Source of the DNA: Candidatus Geocrenenecus dongiae | GTDB lineage: Archaea; Thermoproteota; Nitrososphaeria_A; Caldarchaeales; Wolframiiraptoraceae | Direction of reading: 5' to 3' | Length of the DNA: 48,196 bases | NCBI GenBank assembly: GCA_023267855.1 | Contig: JALNLN010000014.1 | Coordinates: forward strand, 1-48,196 | Part shown: positions 16,271-23,826 of the stretch, piece by piece | Position numbering within the stretch: the stretch's first letter is position 1 | How the letters are laid out: every line of letters begins with the position of its first letter | Made by a program: the position numbers and the translations under genes | The notes under the pieces: model-generated | Told to the model about the DNA's origin: nothing | Databases searched by the model: none | The model's input: the letters and a program-made list of their open reading frames with translations, nothing else

Positions 16271-17449
16271 ATGCCGAGTCTAGAGAGATATGATAGACAG
16301 ATGAGGGTTGAGGGATGGGATCAAGAGAATCTATTGAAAGCAGGAGTCTTGGTAGTAGGTGTTGGAGCTACAGGCTGTGAACTAGCAAAGAATCTTACAT
16401 TAATGGGTTTAGGAAACCTAATACTTGTAGATAACGATGTAGTAGAATTATCGAATCTAAGTAGGCAGATGCTTTTCACAGATGAAGACATTGGAAAACC
16501 TAAAGTTAGAGTAGCTAAAGAAAAACTACTCAAAATGAACCCTCTAGTGAAAATTGAAGATTACTATGAAGATGTTAGGAAGCTTGACCCAGAAATCTTT
16601 GAAAAAGTTGACGTTATCTGTTCATGTCTAGATAATTGGCCTGTTAGGAGATGGGTTAATTCTATAGCAGTAGAATTCAATAAACCATTAGTAGATATCT
16701 CGATGGAAGGATTGTATGCAAATCTACAAACAGTCATACCTGGAAAAACAGCTTGTCTAGAATGCTATGGTGAAGAACTTATTCCAAGAGAGATACAGTT
16801 AGCAGAATGTACTTTAAGAAGAAGGAGGCCGGAAGATTTAGTAAAAGATCTGGAAGAATTGAACATAAAAATAAATTTAGATTTGGCTGAAAAATTATTT
16901 GAAGCTGGGATAAAGACACTCTACGATCTAAAATATTCTCAAGCTCAAGTCTTAGAGAAAATTGATAATGATGTTAGAGAGAAAGTACGTGAGATACAAG
17001 AACTCTTAAAGCCTAAAACGCCGGCTCTTCAAAGCATCGCAGCCACGATATCAGGTATAGCTACAACAGAAGTAGTAAAGATTCTACACTCCGAGAATCT
17101 GGGAAAGATCTTTAGCGGACTCCTAGTCTACGATGGATATTTCTCAAGATTTACAATCATAAAATTGAAGAGAAAGGAAGAATGTTTTGTATGTGGAGAT
17201 TACGTGAAGACTGAGGGCACATATCTAGAGGTAGGTATAGATGAAACCATACTTGATTTAAAGAAGAAGATCGCTGAAACATTTGGGTTCCCAGATCCAG
17301 AGATACTTTACAAGAAGTGGAAGCCGGATGATTCTAAAACTCTTAGAGAGCTTTCAGTAGAGAATGGAGACGTGATATACGTTGAGACAAGTAGAAGATT
17401 TACACCATTACCAGTAAAGCTTCTCTTAACAGATAACATCAAAAAATAA
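16271..17449 (+). CDS. Ubiquitin-activating enzyme E1-like protein with C-terminal beta-grasp domain
   Basis: A 392-residue ThiF/MoeB/E1 protein. The adenylation domain has the ATP loop VVGVGATGCELAKNL (about 28-42), LVDNDVVELSNLSRQMLF with the arginine finger, and LDNWPVRRWVN. Structural zinc cysteines are Cys162/Cys165 (CLEC) and Cys305/Cys308 (CFVC). The likely thioester cysteine is Cys180 in AECTLRRRRPEDL. Between about 190 and 250 there is a helical insertion (LAEKLFEAGIKTLYDL). From about 316 a ubiquitin-fold domain follows (TYLEVGIDETILDLKKKIAE, SVENGDVIYVET), the position of the E2-binding UFD of eukaryotic E1. It would adenylate the processed ubiquitin and load the neighbouring E2. 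A TATA-like AAGTATATT near 16226-16234 may give it its own promoter. Confidence 0.93.
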   Translation: MPSLERYDRQMRVEGWDQENLLKAGVLVVGVGATGCELAKNLTLMGLGNLILVDNDVVELSNLSRQMLFTDEDIGKPKVRVAKEKLLKMNPLVKIEDYYEDVRKLDPEIFEKVDVICSCLDNWPVRRWVNSIAVEFNKPLVDISMEGLYANLQTVIPGKTACLECYGEELIPREIQLAECTLRRRRPEDLVKDLEELNIKINLDLAEKLFEAGIKTLYDLKYSQAQVLEKIDNDVREKVREIQELLKPKTPALQSIAATISGIATTEVVKILHSENLGKIFSGLLVYDGYFSRFTIIKLKRKEECFVCGDYVKTEGTYLEVGIDETILDLKKKIAETFGFPDPEILYKKWKPDDSKTLRELSVENGDVIYVETSRRFTPLPVKLLLTDNIKK

Positions 17450-17526
17450 GGATGGCCATTACAATTCTGATCAAAGTACATGAAAATACATATATCTTGA
17501 TGCGTTAATAGTGAGTTTGAAGAATT

Positions 17527-17796
17527 TTGAAGAGGATAAAAATTGGTAAGCCTATATGTAGAGGTTTCTGGAATCCTTGGAGTGTAGAAGAGATCAAAAA
17601 GACTCCCGTAATTCCTCCTAAACCTGAAGCTAGGCAGGTATGTGTTATCTGTTTATCAGAAATAGGTGAGGGTGCTTCAACTACAGAGTGCCCGTACTGT
17701 GGAGCAATAGGGCATAAAAATTGTTTCGATGAATGGATCGTTCTCAGAGGTAAATGCCCCCTCTGTAGAAAAATACTGACGCCAACATCTACGTAA
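17527..17796 (+). CDS. Small RING-finger protein (candidate E3)
   Basis: An 89-residue soluble protein. Zinc ligands are Cys39, Cys42, Cys55, Cys58, His63, Cys66, Cys77 and Cys80: C-X2-C-X12-C-X2-C-X4-H-X2-C-X10-C-X2-C, with a Trp at 70 (CFDEW) and CPLC at the end, as in RING domains. This corresponds to the 'srfp' gene of the Caldiarchaeum ubiquitin cluster. RINGs bring E2~ubiquitin to the target. A basic, Pro-rich N-terminus (residues 1-37) may bind targets. TTG start at 17527; a TACATATATC element at 17488-17497 can act as promoter. A membrane-bound paralogue follows at 19241. Confidence 0.88.
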   Translation: MKRIKIGKPICRGFWNPWSVEEIKKTPVIPPKPEARQVCVICLSEIGEGASTTECPYCGAIGHKNCFDEWIVLRGKCPLCRKILTPTST

Positions 17797-17889
17797 AAAG
17801 AAACAAAACTATGTATAGATGGAGTAAGCTGGTAAAGAGCAATAGTTATAAAGGTCTATCAAATCTAATAAATATAGTAGATTGTTCAG

Positions 17890-18285
17890 GTGAGAGATTT
17901 GCTTAGCTCTAAACCTACGAAGAAAGATGAAGAGAAAGTGGAGATAGAGATCATACCAGAATATCTTGATACTCCTACGGGGAAGAAAGTTGCAACTTTC
18001 GAGTTTGCGATGAGTTTAGCTAAAGCATTAGAAGTTCTTGATGAAGCTGAAGCATCTCTAGAAGAAAGGATTGAAAAAATTGAGAAAGGTGAACATTTAT
18101 CTAAGTTCTTTGAGAAGATGGAAGCTAGGATAAGTGTGATAGAGAAAGTTTTATCAGATTTAGAAAAGAATATTCAAACAGAGATCGGAGATCTCTCCGA
18201 CAAACTCTCAGCATTGATAGATGCATTCCACGAACTTGCAGAAAGGGTTCAGAGAATTGAAGAATTACTTCAAGGGCTGAGATAA
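17890..18285 (+). CDS. Small acidic coiled-coil protein downstream of the RING gene, unknown
   Basis: A 131-residue protein starting at GTG 17890. Residues 1-30 are polar (KPTKKDEEKVEIEIIPEYL). From about 40 to the end it is heptad-rich helix: LAKALEVLDEAEASLEERIE, ARISVIEKVLSDLEK, LSALIDAFHELAERVQRIEELL. It has no cysteine and no membrane segment. It lies between the soluble RING gene and the membrane RING gene and converges with a second coiled-coil gene with a 16-base 3' overlap. A scaffold or ubiquitination-target role is an inference from position only. Confidence 0.6.
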   Translation: MRDLLSSKPTKKDEEKVEIEIIPEYLDTPTGKKVATFEFAMSLAKALEVLDEAEASLEERIEKIEKGEHLSKFFEKMEARISVIEKVLSDLEKNIQTEIGDLSDKLSALIDAFHELAERVQRIEELLQGLR

Positions 18286-19121
18286 GCTCTCCTTAAATCA
18301 GCTAACAATTTCTCTAATCTAGCCCTTTTATCTTCTAATTCTCTAATCTCTGTCTCTAGTCTTCTCTTTCTCTCTGTTAGAGAGGTTACTTCAGCTTTAA
18401 GTTGAGTCAATTTCTTATCAAAGTCGGCTAGTGTTTCTTCTTTTTCTTTAAGTTTAGCTAGAGATTCTTTTAACTCAGCTTCCCTCCTAACAAGCCTTTC
18501 AAGCCTTATCTCTCTAAGCTTAAAATCTCTCATCATCTCCTTAACCATCTCTTCCAATTTGCTCCTAGCCTCTTCTATACCTCCAAGATATCTTTGAGAT
18601 AACTCTGAAACTCTTTGCTCGAGATCCCTCTTTCTCTCTTCAAGATCCTTCAATTCTTCTTCCCTCAAAATCAAATGTTTTTCTTTAGCTTCAAGTTCTT
18701 CACGCCATTTCTTCATTTCTTCTCTCATAGCTTCAAGCTCAGTCTTCTCTTTCATTAATTGCTGTACTTCTTGACGTATAAGCTCTCTTTCTTTATTCAA
18801 AACCTCAACAACATCTTTAATCCCCTCCTGGACAGAGAGCAACATGTTCTCATAGTATCTAACTATGGTTAATTCTTCAGAGATCTTCTCAAGCTTCTCT
18901 ATAAATGGGTTTATCTGATTTTCGAACTGTTTTGGAAGTGAAGCTGTAAGAGATAGAAGAGATGCAAGCTTATCTATCCCAAGCTTAATCTCATTAAGGA
19001 CTTGGAGATTGTTATTGATTTTCTCAATTAACTCTAATCTGAGATGGGAGATCTCAGAAGAAAACTTTTGTTCAAGTTCTTCCAGCCACTTCTCTTTCTT
19101 CGAAGAAGTAAATATACTCAT
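18270..19121 (-). CDS. Long coiled-coil protein, unknown
   Basis: I choose ATG 19121 (MSIFTSSKKEKWLEELEQKF). A longer frame to 19214 adds a hydrophobic stretch read out of AT-rich intergenic DNA. The protein is 283 residues, almost entirely charged helix with heptads (LMKEKTELEAMREEMKKWRE, EEELKDLEERKRDLEQRVSE, LTERKRRLETEIRELEDKRA). It resembles a short SMC/Rad50-like or tropomyosin-like rod without an ATPase head. No cysteines or membrane segments are visible. It overlaps the 131-aa coiled-coil gene tail to tail and is divergent from the membrane RING gene with a 119-base gap. General 'coiled coil' is all that can be claimed. Confidence 0.62.
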   Translation of the reverse strand: MSIFTSSKKEKWLEELEQKFSSEISHLRLELIEKINNNLQVLNEIKLGIDKLASLLSLTASLPKQFENQINPFIEKLEKISEELTIVRYYENMLLSVQEGIKDVVEVLNKERELIRQEVQQLMKEKTELEAMREEMKKWREELEAKEKHLILREEELKDLEERKRDLEQRVSELSQRYLGGIEEARSKLEEMVKEMMRDFKLREIRLERLVRREAELKESLAKLKEKEETLADFDKKLTQLKAEVTSLTERKRRLETEIRELEDKRARLEKLLADLRRAYLSP

Positions 19122-19240
19122 CTTGAAAATAACTGTATAAAAAGAAATATAAAAATCATTCTTTCTCGTTTCATCTAGAAATATTAAAGAGAAGTTTATA
19201 AAAGAGAGATTCAAAATATGTTTAAGAGGCGTATAGTGGG

Positions 19241-19948
19241 TTGATTGTTACTCAGGAAGAATATATGTCAAGATTGTTTAAGCTTGGAGCAGGTGCCGCT
19301 GTTGTTGGAGCAGTACATATTCTTACCTTATTACTTGGATGGTATGTAGAAGTAGATGAGGGAAGAGTACTAACTTTAACAGGATACAGTTTCTTTGAAT
19401 CTTTTCTCTTCTCTACTGTAGGTGGGCTTATCGCAGGTCTAGGTTTACTGATAGCATATACATTAAAGAAAGTATATCATGTAAAGAATGTTTTAGGTGG
19501 GTTAGCAACTGTTGGAGGATCGCTGGCCATAGCTTCACCACTCTACACGTATGTCTTCCGTATCAATGCTCTAGGATTGAAAGGATACCCAGATATAGGC
19601 ATGTTTATCGCAATCTTCACATCACTTATACAGTTTACAGTGGGCTTAATAATCCTACTCACACCCATAAAACAGGAAGTCGTACTACCAACAGAATTTG
19701 AACTACCTCCAACACTTCCAGAAACATATACAGTACCTCCAGCTACAACTAGGAGGAGAGAAGTCGCCCGCATAATTCAAGCAGAAGATGTAGAAGAAGG
19801 AATATGTACAATATGTTACTATCCATTAAGTAGGGAAGATGCAGTAAAGTGTAGTGCCTGCGGCGCCCTATTCCATAGAGATTGTATAGATGCATGGGTT
19901 AGCATAAACCACATATGTCCAGGGTGTAAAGCATATGTTTACGAATAG
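19241..19948 (+). CDS. Membrane-anchored RING-finger protein (candidate membrane E3)
   Basis: A 235-residue protein with about four transmembrane segments (near 16-34, 54-72, 84-103 and 120-141), then a cytoplasmic-looking Pro/Thr-rich linker (150-172), then a RING at the C-terminus. Ligands are Cys189, Cys192, Cys204, Cys207, His212, Cys215, Cys226 and Cys229: C-X2-C-X11-C-X2-C-X4-H-X2-C-X10-C-X2-C. This is almost the spacing of the soluble RING at 17527, with Trp219 in the same position. The domain order resembles eukaryotic membrane E3 ligases of ER quality control. TTG start at 19241; an in-frame ATG at 19265 is possible. The gene is the last of the ubiquitin district, just before glyS. 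E3 activity is inferred. Confidence 0.82.
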   Translation: MIVTQEEYMSRLFKLGAGAAVVGAVHILTLLLGWYVEVDEGRVLTLTGYSFFESFLFSTVGGLIAGLGLLIAYTLKKVYHVKNVLGGLATVGGSLAIASPLYTYVFRINALGLKGYPDIGMFIAIFTSLIQFTVGLIILLTPIKQEVVLPTEFELPPTLPETYTVPPATTRRREVARIIQAEDVEEGICTICYYPLSREDAVKCSACGALFHRDCIDAWVSINHICPGCKAYVYE

Positions 19949-20043
19949 ACCTAGAATAGGCTACGGAGACTGACGGCCACTTTCTAGTTAAGATATTTAG
20001 GGAAACACATATATGATCCATGAATTTTTTGAAATCCTGGAAT

Positions 20044-21513
20044 ATGAGCAAGACCAGTGAACAAAAACATGATATGGTTATGAGGTTAGCATTGGAAAGA
20101 GGTTTCTTCTTCCCAGCTTCAGAGATCTATAGTGATGCACCTGCAGGCTTCTGGGATTACGGTCCACTTGGAACATCTCTCAAGAAGAAGTTTATAGAAA
20201 TTTGGAGAAGAGAACTTGTAAAGAGAGACGATATGATAGAGATAGATGGAGCTCAGGTTCTCTCTAGAAATGTTTTCATAGCTTCAGGACACCTAGAAAG
20301 CTTCGTAGATCCAATAGCGAGATGCAGTAAATGTAAAGCCATACATAGAATCGATAAACTTATCGAAGAAGAGACCGGGATACATGTACCAGAACGTCTA
20401 AACTTAAATGAAATAATTGAAATAGTTAAAGAGAAAAATGTTAGGTGCCCTATTTGTAGAGGGGAACTCGTAGACTTCTCATACTTTAACATGATGTTTA
20501 AGTTAAGTATTGGGGCAGGTGGGCTGGAGGCGTATCTTCGCCCGGAAACTTGTCAAAGTATATTCGTAGACTTTCTGAGATTGTTCAGGGTGATGAGATG
20601 TAAGCTTCCTATAGGTTTCGCTCAGATAGGTAAGAGCTTCCGTAATGAAATCTCTCCAAGGCAGGGTCTACTTAGAATGAGAGAATTCTATCAAGCAGAA
20701 ATAGAAGTATTCTTTAACCCGAAGAAAGCTAACAATCATCCTAAAGCTGAACCTTTAATGGATTACAAACTTAGGCTGATGCCTTATGGCTCAAGAGGAA
20801 TACTAGACATATCTTGTAGAGATGCTTTAGAACAGAAGCTAATATCCAGCAAACTTGTAGCATACTATCTAGCATTGATACAACAATTCTACGAGAAGAT
20901 TGGGATACCTAGAGAGAAGATTAGACTTAGAGAGCTTGGTGAAGATGAAAGAGCATTCTACGCTATTGAAGCATGGGATCTAGAAGTAGAGACAAGTCTA
21001 GGATGGATAGAGCTTGTAGCATGCAATAATAGAGGTGGATACGATCTGGGAGGTCACCAGAGAGTTAGTGGACATGAAATGACAGTTGTAGATGATGGTG
21101 AAAAAGTTCTTCCACACATCTTCGAGCTATCTATGGGGATAGATAGAAGCCTATACTGTATAATAGAGCTTGGATTACAGAATGGAGGTAGAAACATATT
21201 GAAGATAAATCCAGAGCTATCACCAGTACAGGTTGCTGTCCTACCACTTATCTCCAAAGAACCTCTAGTAAGTAAAGCATTAGAGATATACGAAATGTTG
21301 AAGCAAGAGTATGACGTGGTTTATGATGAATCTGGAAGCATAGGTAGGAGATATATGAGACAAGATGAAATAGGTACACCATACTGCATTACAATAGATC
21401 ACCAAACCCTCGAAGATGGTACAGTAACAATTAGAGAAAGAGATACAACCCACCAAATAAGAATAAAGATCTCCGAGCTACAGGAATTCCTAAGATCAAG
21501 ATTCAAGAAATAG
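20044..21513 (+). CDS. glyS: Glycyl-tRNA synthetase (archaeal/eukaryal alpha2 type)
   Basis: A class II synthetase. I take ATG 20044 (MSKTSEQKHDMVMRLALERG) because a TATA element, ACATATATG, at 20005-20013 lies too close to the ATG at 20020. From 20044 it is 489 residues, somewhat short for archaeal GlyRS. Motifs: FFFPASEIYSDAPAGFWDYGPLG, zinc-type CSKC and CPIC pairs in the insertion, motif 2 IGKSFRNEISPRQGLLRMREF, YDLGGHQRVSGHEM, and a C-terminal anticodon-binding domain (VQVAVLPLISKEPLV, DEIGTPYCITID). It charges tRNA-Gly. Confidence 0.95.
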   Translation: MSKTSEQKHDMVMRLALERGFFFPASEIYSDAPAGFWDYGPLGTSLKKKFIEIWRRELVKRDDMIEIDGAQVLSRNVFIASGHLESFVDPIARCSKCKAIHRIDKLIEEETGIHVPERLNLNEIIEIVKEKNVRCPICRGELVDFSYFNMMFKLSIGAGGLEAYLRPETCQSIFVDFLRLFRVMRCKLPIGFAQIGKSFRNEISPRQGLLRMREFYQAEIEVFFNPKKANNHPKAEPLMDYKLRLMPYGSRGILDISCRDALEQKLISSKLVAYYLALIQQFYEKIGIPREKIRLRELGEDERAFYAIEAWDLEVETSLGWIELVACNNRGGYDLGGHQRVSGHEMTVVDDGEKVLPHIFELSMGIDRSLYCIIELGLQNGGRNILKINPELSPVQVAVLPLISKEPLVSKALEIYEMLKQEYDVVYDESGSIGRRYMRQDEIGTPYCITIDHQTLEDGTVTIRERDTTHQIRIKISELQEFLRSRFKK

Positions 21514-21600
21514 AAATTCTAAATAACTTTTACCCTAGCTTCTAGAAAAACTTATTAAAAGATTTCTAGAAAATATGATTAGAAGACTTGGTGGAAATAT

Positions 21601-22266
21601 ATGACTTTACCTCGTGATAGAGAAGAAGAATTTCGTTTAAGAATATTTACTCTCATTCAAGATCAGATTAGAAAGGTTATAGACATGTATAAGATGATCT
21701 TAGATATGCTGGAGAACTATATCTACGATGCAAATGTATCTAAACTTGAAGAACTCTACCAGAAGATTCTCAAAGCTGATGAATCAGCTAAAGAGACGAG
21801 TAGACTCGTGGAAGCAGAAATGACTAACGTTGGTGTTCTTCTAGCTAATAGAGAAGACTATGTTAGGCTGGTAACTGAGATAGACTCAATTGCAGATAAG
21901 ACTGAAGGTATAGCTTTTAGGATGGTCAGTCTAGCGAAGATGAAAGCAAAGCTAAGTAGAGAATTAAACAATAAGATACTTGAACTTGGGGAAGCTGTGC
22001 TCGCTACGCTTAACAGACTTAGAGAAGCCCTCTTAGCAATAACATTAAACGTGAATACATTCCATCAGAAAGTTAGAGAGACGGAAGAACATGAGAAAAA
22101 GGTTGATGAAATTTATAGAACTCTAGATATAGCGATACTTACAAGCGAATTGAAGATAGCTCCACTGCTACTCACGAGAGAGATAGTGGCGATGCTTGAA
22201 GAAATAGCGGACATGGCTGAGAGAATAGTAGATACTCTAAGAGCAATCTCTCTAACAGTCTTTTAA
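21601..22266 (+). CDS. PhoU-like / DUF47 family protein
   Basis: A 221-residue all-helical protein: MILDMLENYIYDANVSKLEELYQKI, DEIDSIAD-type segments (LVTEIDSIADKTEGIAFRM), ETEEHEKKVDEIYRTLD, and EIADMAERIVDTLRAI. These metal-binding E/DxxxD repeats are typical of PhoU/DUF47 phosphate-transport regulators, which dimerise and bind metal clusters. A GGTGG-type ribosome binding site precedes ATG 21601. It shares an operon with endA (8-base gap). No Pit or Pst transporter is near, so its partner is unknown. Confidence 0.75.
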   Translation: MTLPRDREEEFRLRIFTLIQDQIRKVIDMYKMILDMLENYIYDANVSKLEELYQKILKADESAKETSRLVEAEMTNVGVLLANREDYVRLVTEIDSIADKTEGIAFRMVSLAKMKAKLSRELNNKILELGEAVLATLNRLREALLAITLNVNTFHQKVRETEEHEKKVDEIYRTLDIAILTSELKIAPLLLTREIVAMLEEIADMAERIVDTLRAISLTVF

Positions 22267-22274
22267 AAATAAAA

Positions 22275-22817
22275 ATGATAAGAGCAGAACTTCTAGAAGA
22301 CTCTATAATAGTTTGGAATATAGAAGATGGGAGAAGACTTTATAGAGAAGGATTTTACGGTAAACCTCTAGGAATACCGAAACCTAAAACACCAGACTTC
22401 AACGCTCCACTCATACTCGACATCATAGAAGCAGTATACCTAGTTGAGAAAGAAGTAATCGAAGTATATTCAGCTGGGAGGAAAATTTCATTTGAAGAAT
22501 TGAGAGAGTATGCAAAGAATGTTTATGAAAGATTTGAAGAAAAGTATACTGTTTATAGAGATCTTAGAGAGAGGGGGTTTATAGTTGCTCCTGGAATAAA
22601 GTTTGGAAGTGATTTCGCTGTCTATAGGGTTGGACCGGGGTTGGAGCATGCGCCATTCATAGTTCAAGTAAAGAGGAAAGATGAAGAAATCTCTGCACTT
22701 GAGATTATTCGGTCTGGTAGGCTTGCAACGACAGTTAAGAAATACTTCACTACAGCTATACCAGATCTTAGAACTGGCAGAAACATATACATACTGTTTG
22801 AGTGGTGGAAGCCTTAG
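22275..22817 (+). CDS. endA: tRNA-splicing endonuclease
   Basis: A 180-residue EndA subunit. The C-terminal nuclease domain has the catalytic triad: Tyr117 in SDFAVYRVGPG, His125 in GLEHAPFIVQV and a lysine at 155/156 in RSGRLATTVKKYF. The N-terminal domain has the usual LEDSIIVWNIEDG start. It cuts pre-tRNA and pre-rRNA at bulge-helix-bulge sites. The length suits a homotetrameric or heterotetrameric form (a two-domain subunit of about 180 residues). It stops 12 bases short of the convergent speE gene. Confidence 0.93.
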   Translation: MIRAELLEDSIIVWNIEDGRRLYREGFYGKPLGIPKPKTPDFNAPLILDIIEAVYLVEKEVIEVYSAGRKISFEELREYAKNVYERFEEKYTVYRDLRERGFIVAPGIKFGSDFAVYRVGPGLEHAPFIVQVKRKDEEISALEIIRSGRLATTVKKYFTTAIPDLRTGRNIYILFEWWKP

Positions 22818-22829
22818 AAATAATGTAAG

Positions 22830-23741
22830 CTACCTACCAATCATTTCTAAGTCTCTGAGGATTCGAGCCTCACCTTTGTAAAACCTCAAGTATACTTCTA
22901 TCAACTTGAATAAGGAGACATGCACATCTCCACAATAAAATTTCAGATCCTCGACACCTCTTTCTCTTAATCTTAAATCAACTTCTTCCTTACCTAGATC
23001 TGGTGGGAGAGCTGATTTAGAGCCGACTACGTATCCCCACATAGATGAAAACGACTTTATGTAACAACCATAACAACAAGCTCTGGGAAATACATTCTCG
23101 ACAGTCTTCAATATAGATAAAAACATATTCGATGTATGAGAAATCGAAGAAGCTTGCGTAACCATCAACCCTTCATCTCTAAGTTTTCTGTAAACTGTTT
23201 GATAGAATTCTACTGTGTATAGACCTGCAGCATGCTCTCCTGGAACTGGATCTGTTAAATCTAAAATCACTATATCGAAGCTACCGTCAGACTGATTTTC
23301 CAAGAACTCTCTCCCCTCGCTTATGAAAAGATCCAATCTCTTATCTTCGAAAGAGTTTCTAGACCATGGAATATACTTCTTAACTATCTCTATGAGTTCC
23401 CCATCTATGTCTACCATAACTATTTTCTCGACCGTTCCATGTTTTTCCACTTCTCTGATTGTAGATCCTTCTCCACCACCTATGACTAAAACTTTCCTTG
23501 GATTTGGATGCGTTACCATGACTGGGTGGACCAGACATTCGTGGTATATTTCTTCATCTATTTCTGAAGATTGTAAGAGTCCGTCAAGGAGTAGTGTTAG
23601 ACCATAGTCTTCAGATTCAACTATATCTACTCTCTGATATCTAGTCTTCCCAGAATACAATACACGTTTTAAACGATACATTACTCGAAAACTGTTAGAA
23701 AGAGGTTCAACAATATACAATGTCGAATTTTCCTCAACCAT
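22830..23741 (-). CDS. speE: Polyamine aminopropyltransferase (spermidine synthase family)
   Basis: A 303-residue SpeE/SAM-methyltransferase-fold protein. Visible: the N-terminal beta domain (RVDIVESEDYGLTLLLDGLLQSSEIDE), then VLVIGGGEGSTIREVEKH for the decarboxylated-SAM site, VMVDIDGELIEIVKKYIP, and the gate motif VILDLTDPVPGEHAAGLYT. It transfers an aminopropyl group to putrescine or a longer polyamine; thermophilic archaea use branched and long polyamines, but substrate choice cannot be read. A cysteine-rich patch (RACCYGCYIK) is noticeable in the C-terminal half. The upstream neighbour is lysK. Confidence 0.93.
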   Translation of the reverse strand: MVEENSTLYIVEPLSNSFRVMYRLKRVLYSGKTRYQRVDIVESEDYGLTLLLDGLLQSSEIDEEIYHECLVHPVMVTHPNPRKVLVIGGGEGSTIREVEKHGTVEKIVMVDIDGELIEIVKKYIPWSRNSFEDKRLDLFISEGREFLENQSDGSFDIVILDLTDPVPGEHAAGLYTVEFYQTVYRKLRDEGLMVTQASSISHTSNMFLSILKTVENVFPRACCYGCYIKSFSSMWGYVVGSKSALPPDLGKEEVDLRLRERGVEDLKFYCGDVHVSLFKLIEVYLRFYKGEARILRDLEMIGR

Positions 23742-23826
23742 CTACCTTTTCACCACACTTCTATGTAACTAGAAAGATAGCCTAATATTTATTATTGAAG
23801 ATTATCCACACAATCTCAATCTTATG

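Noticed and set aside
19122-19214. N-terminal extension of the long coiled-coil gene
   Set aside because: It is translated from AT-rich intergenic DNA and breaks the charged helix pattern. The ATG at 19121 starts the regular part.
23000-23140. Cys-rich CCYGCY patch in speE as a metal site
   Set aside because: Three near-adjacent cysteines without further ligands in the expected spacing; could be disulfide-related but gives no supportable metal-binding claim.
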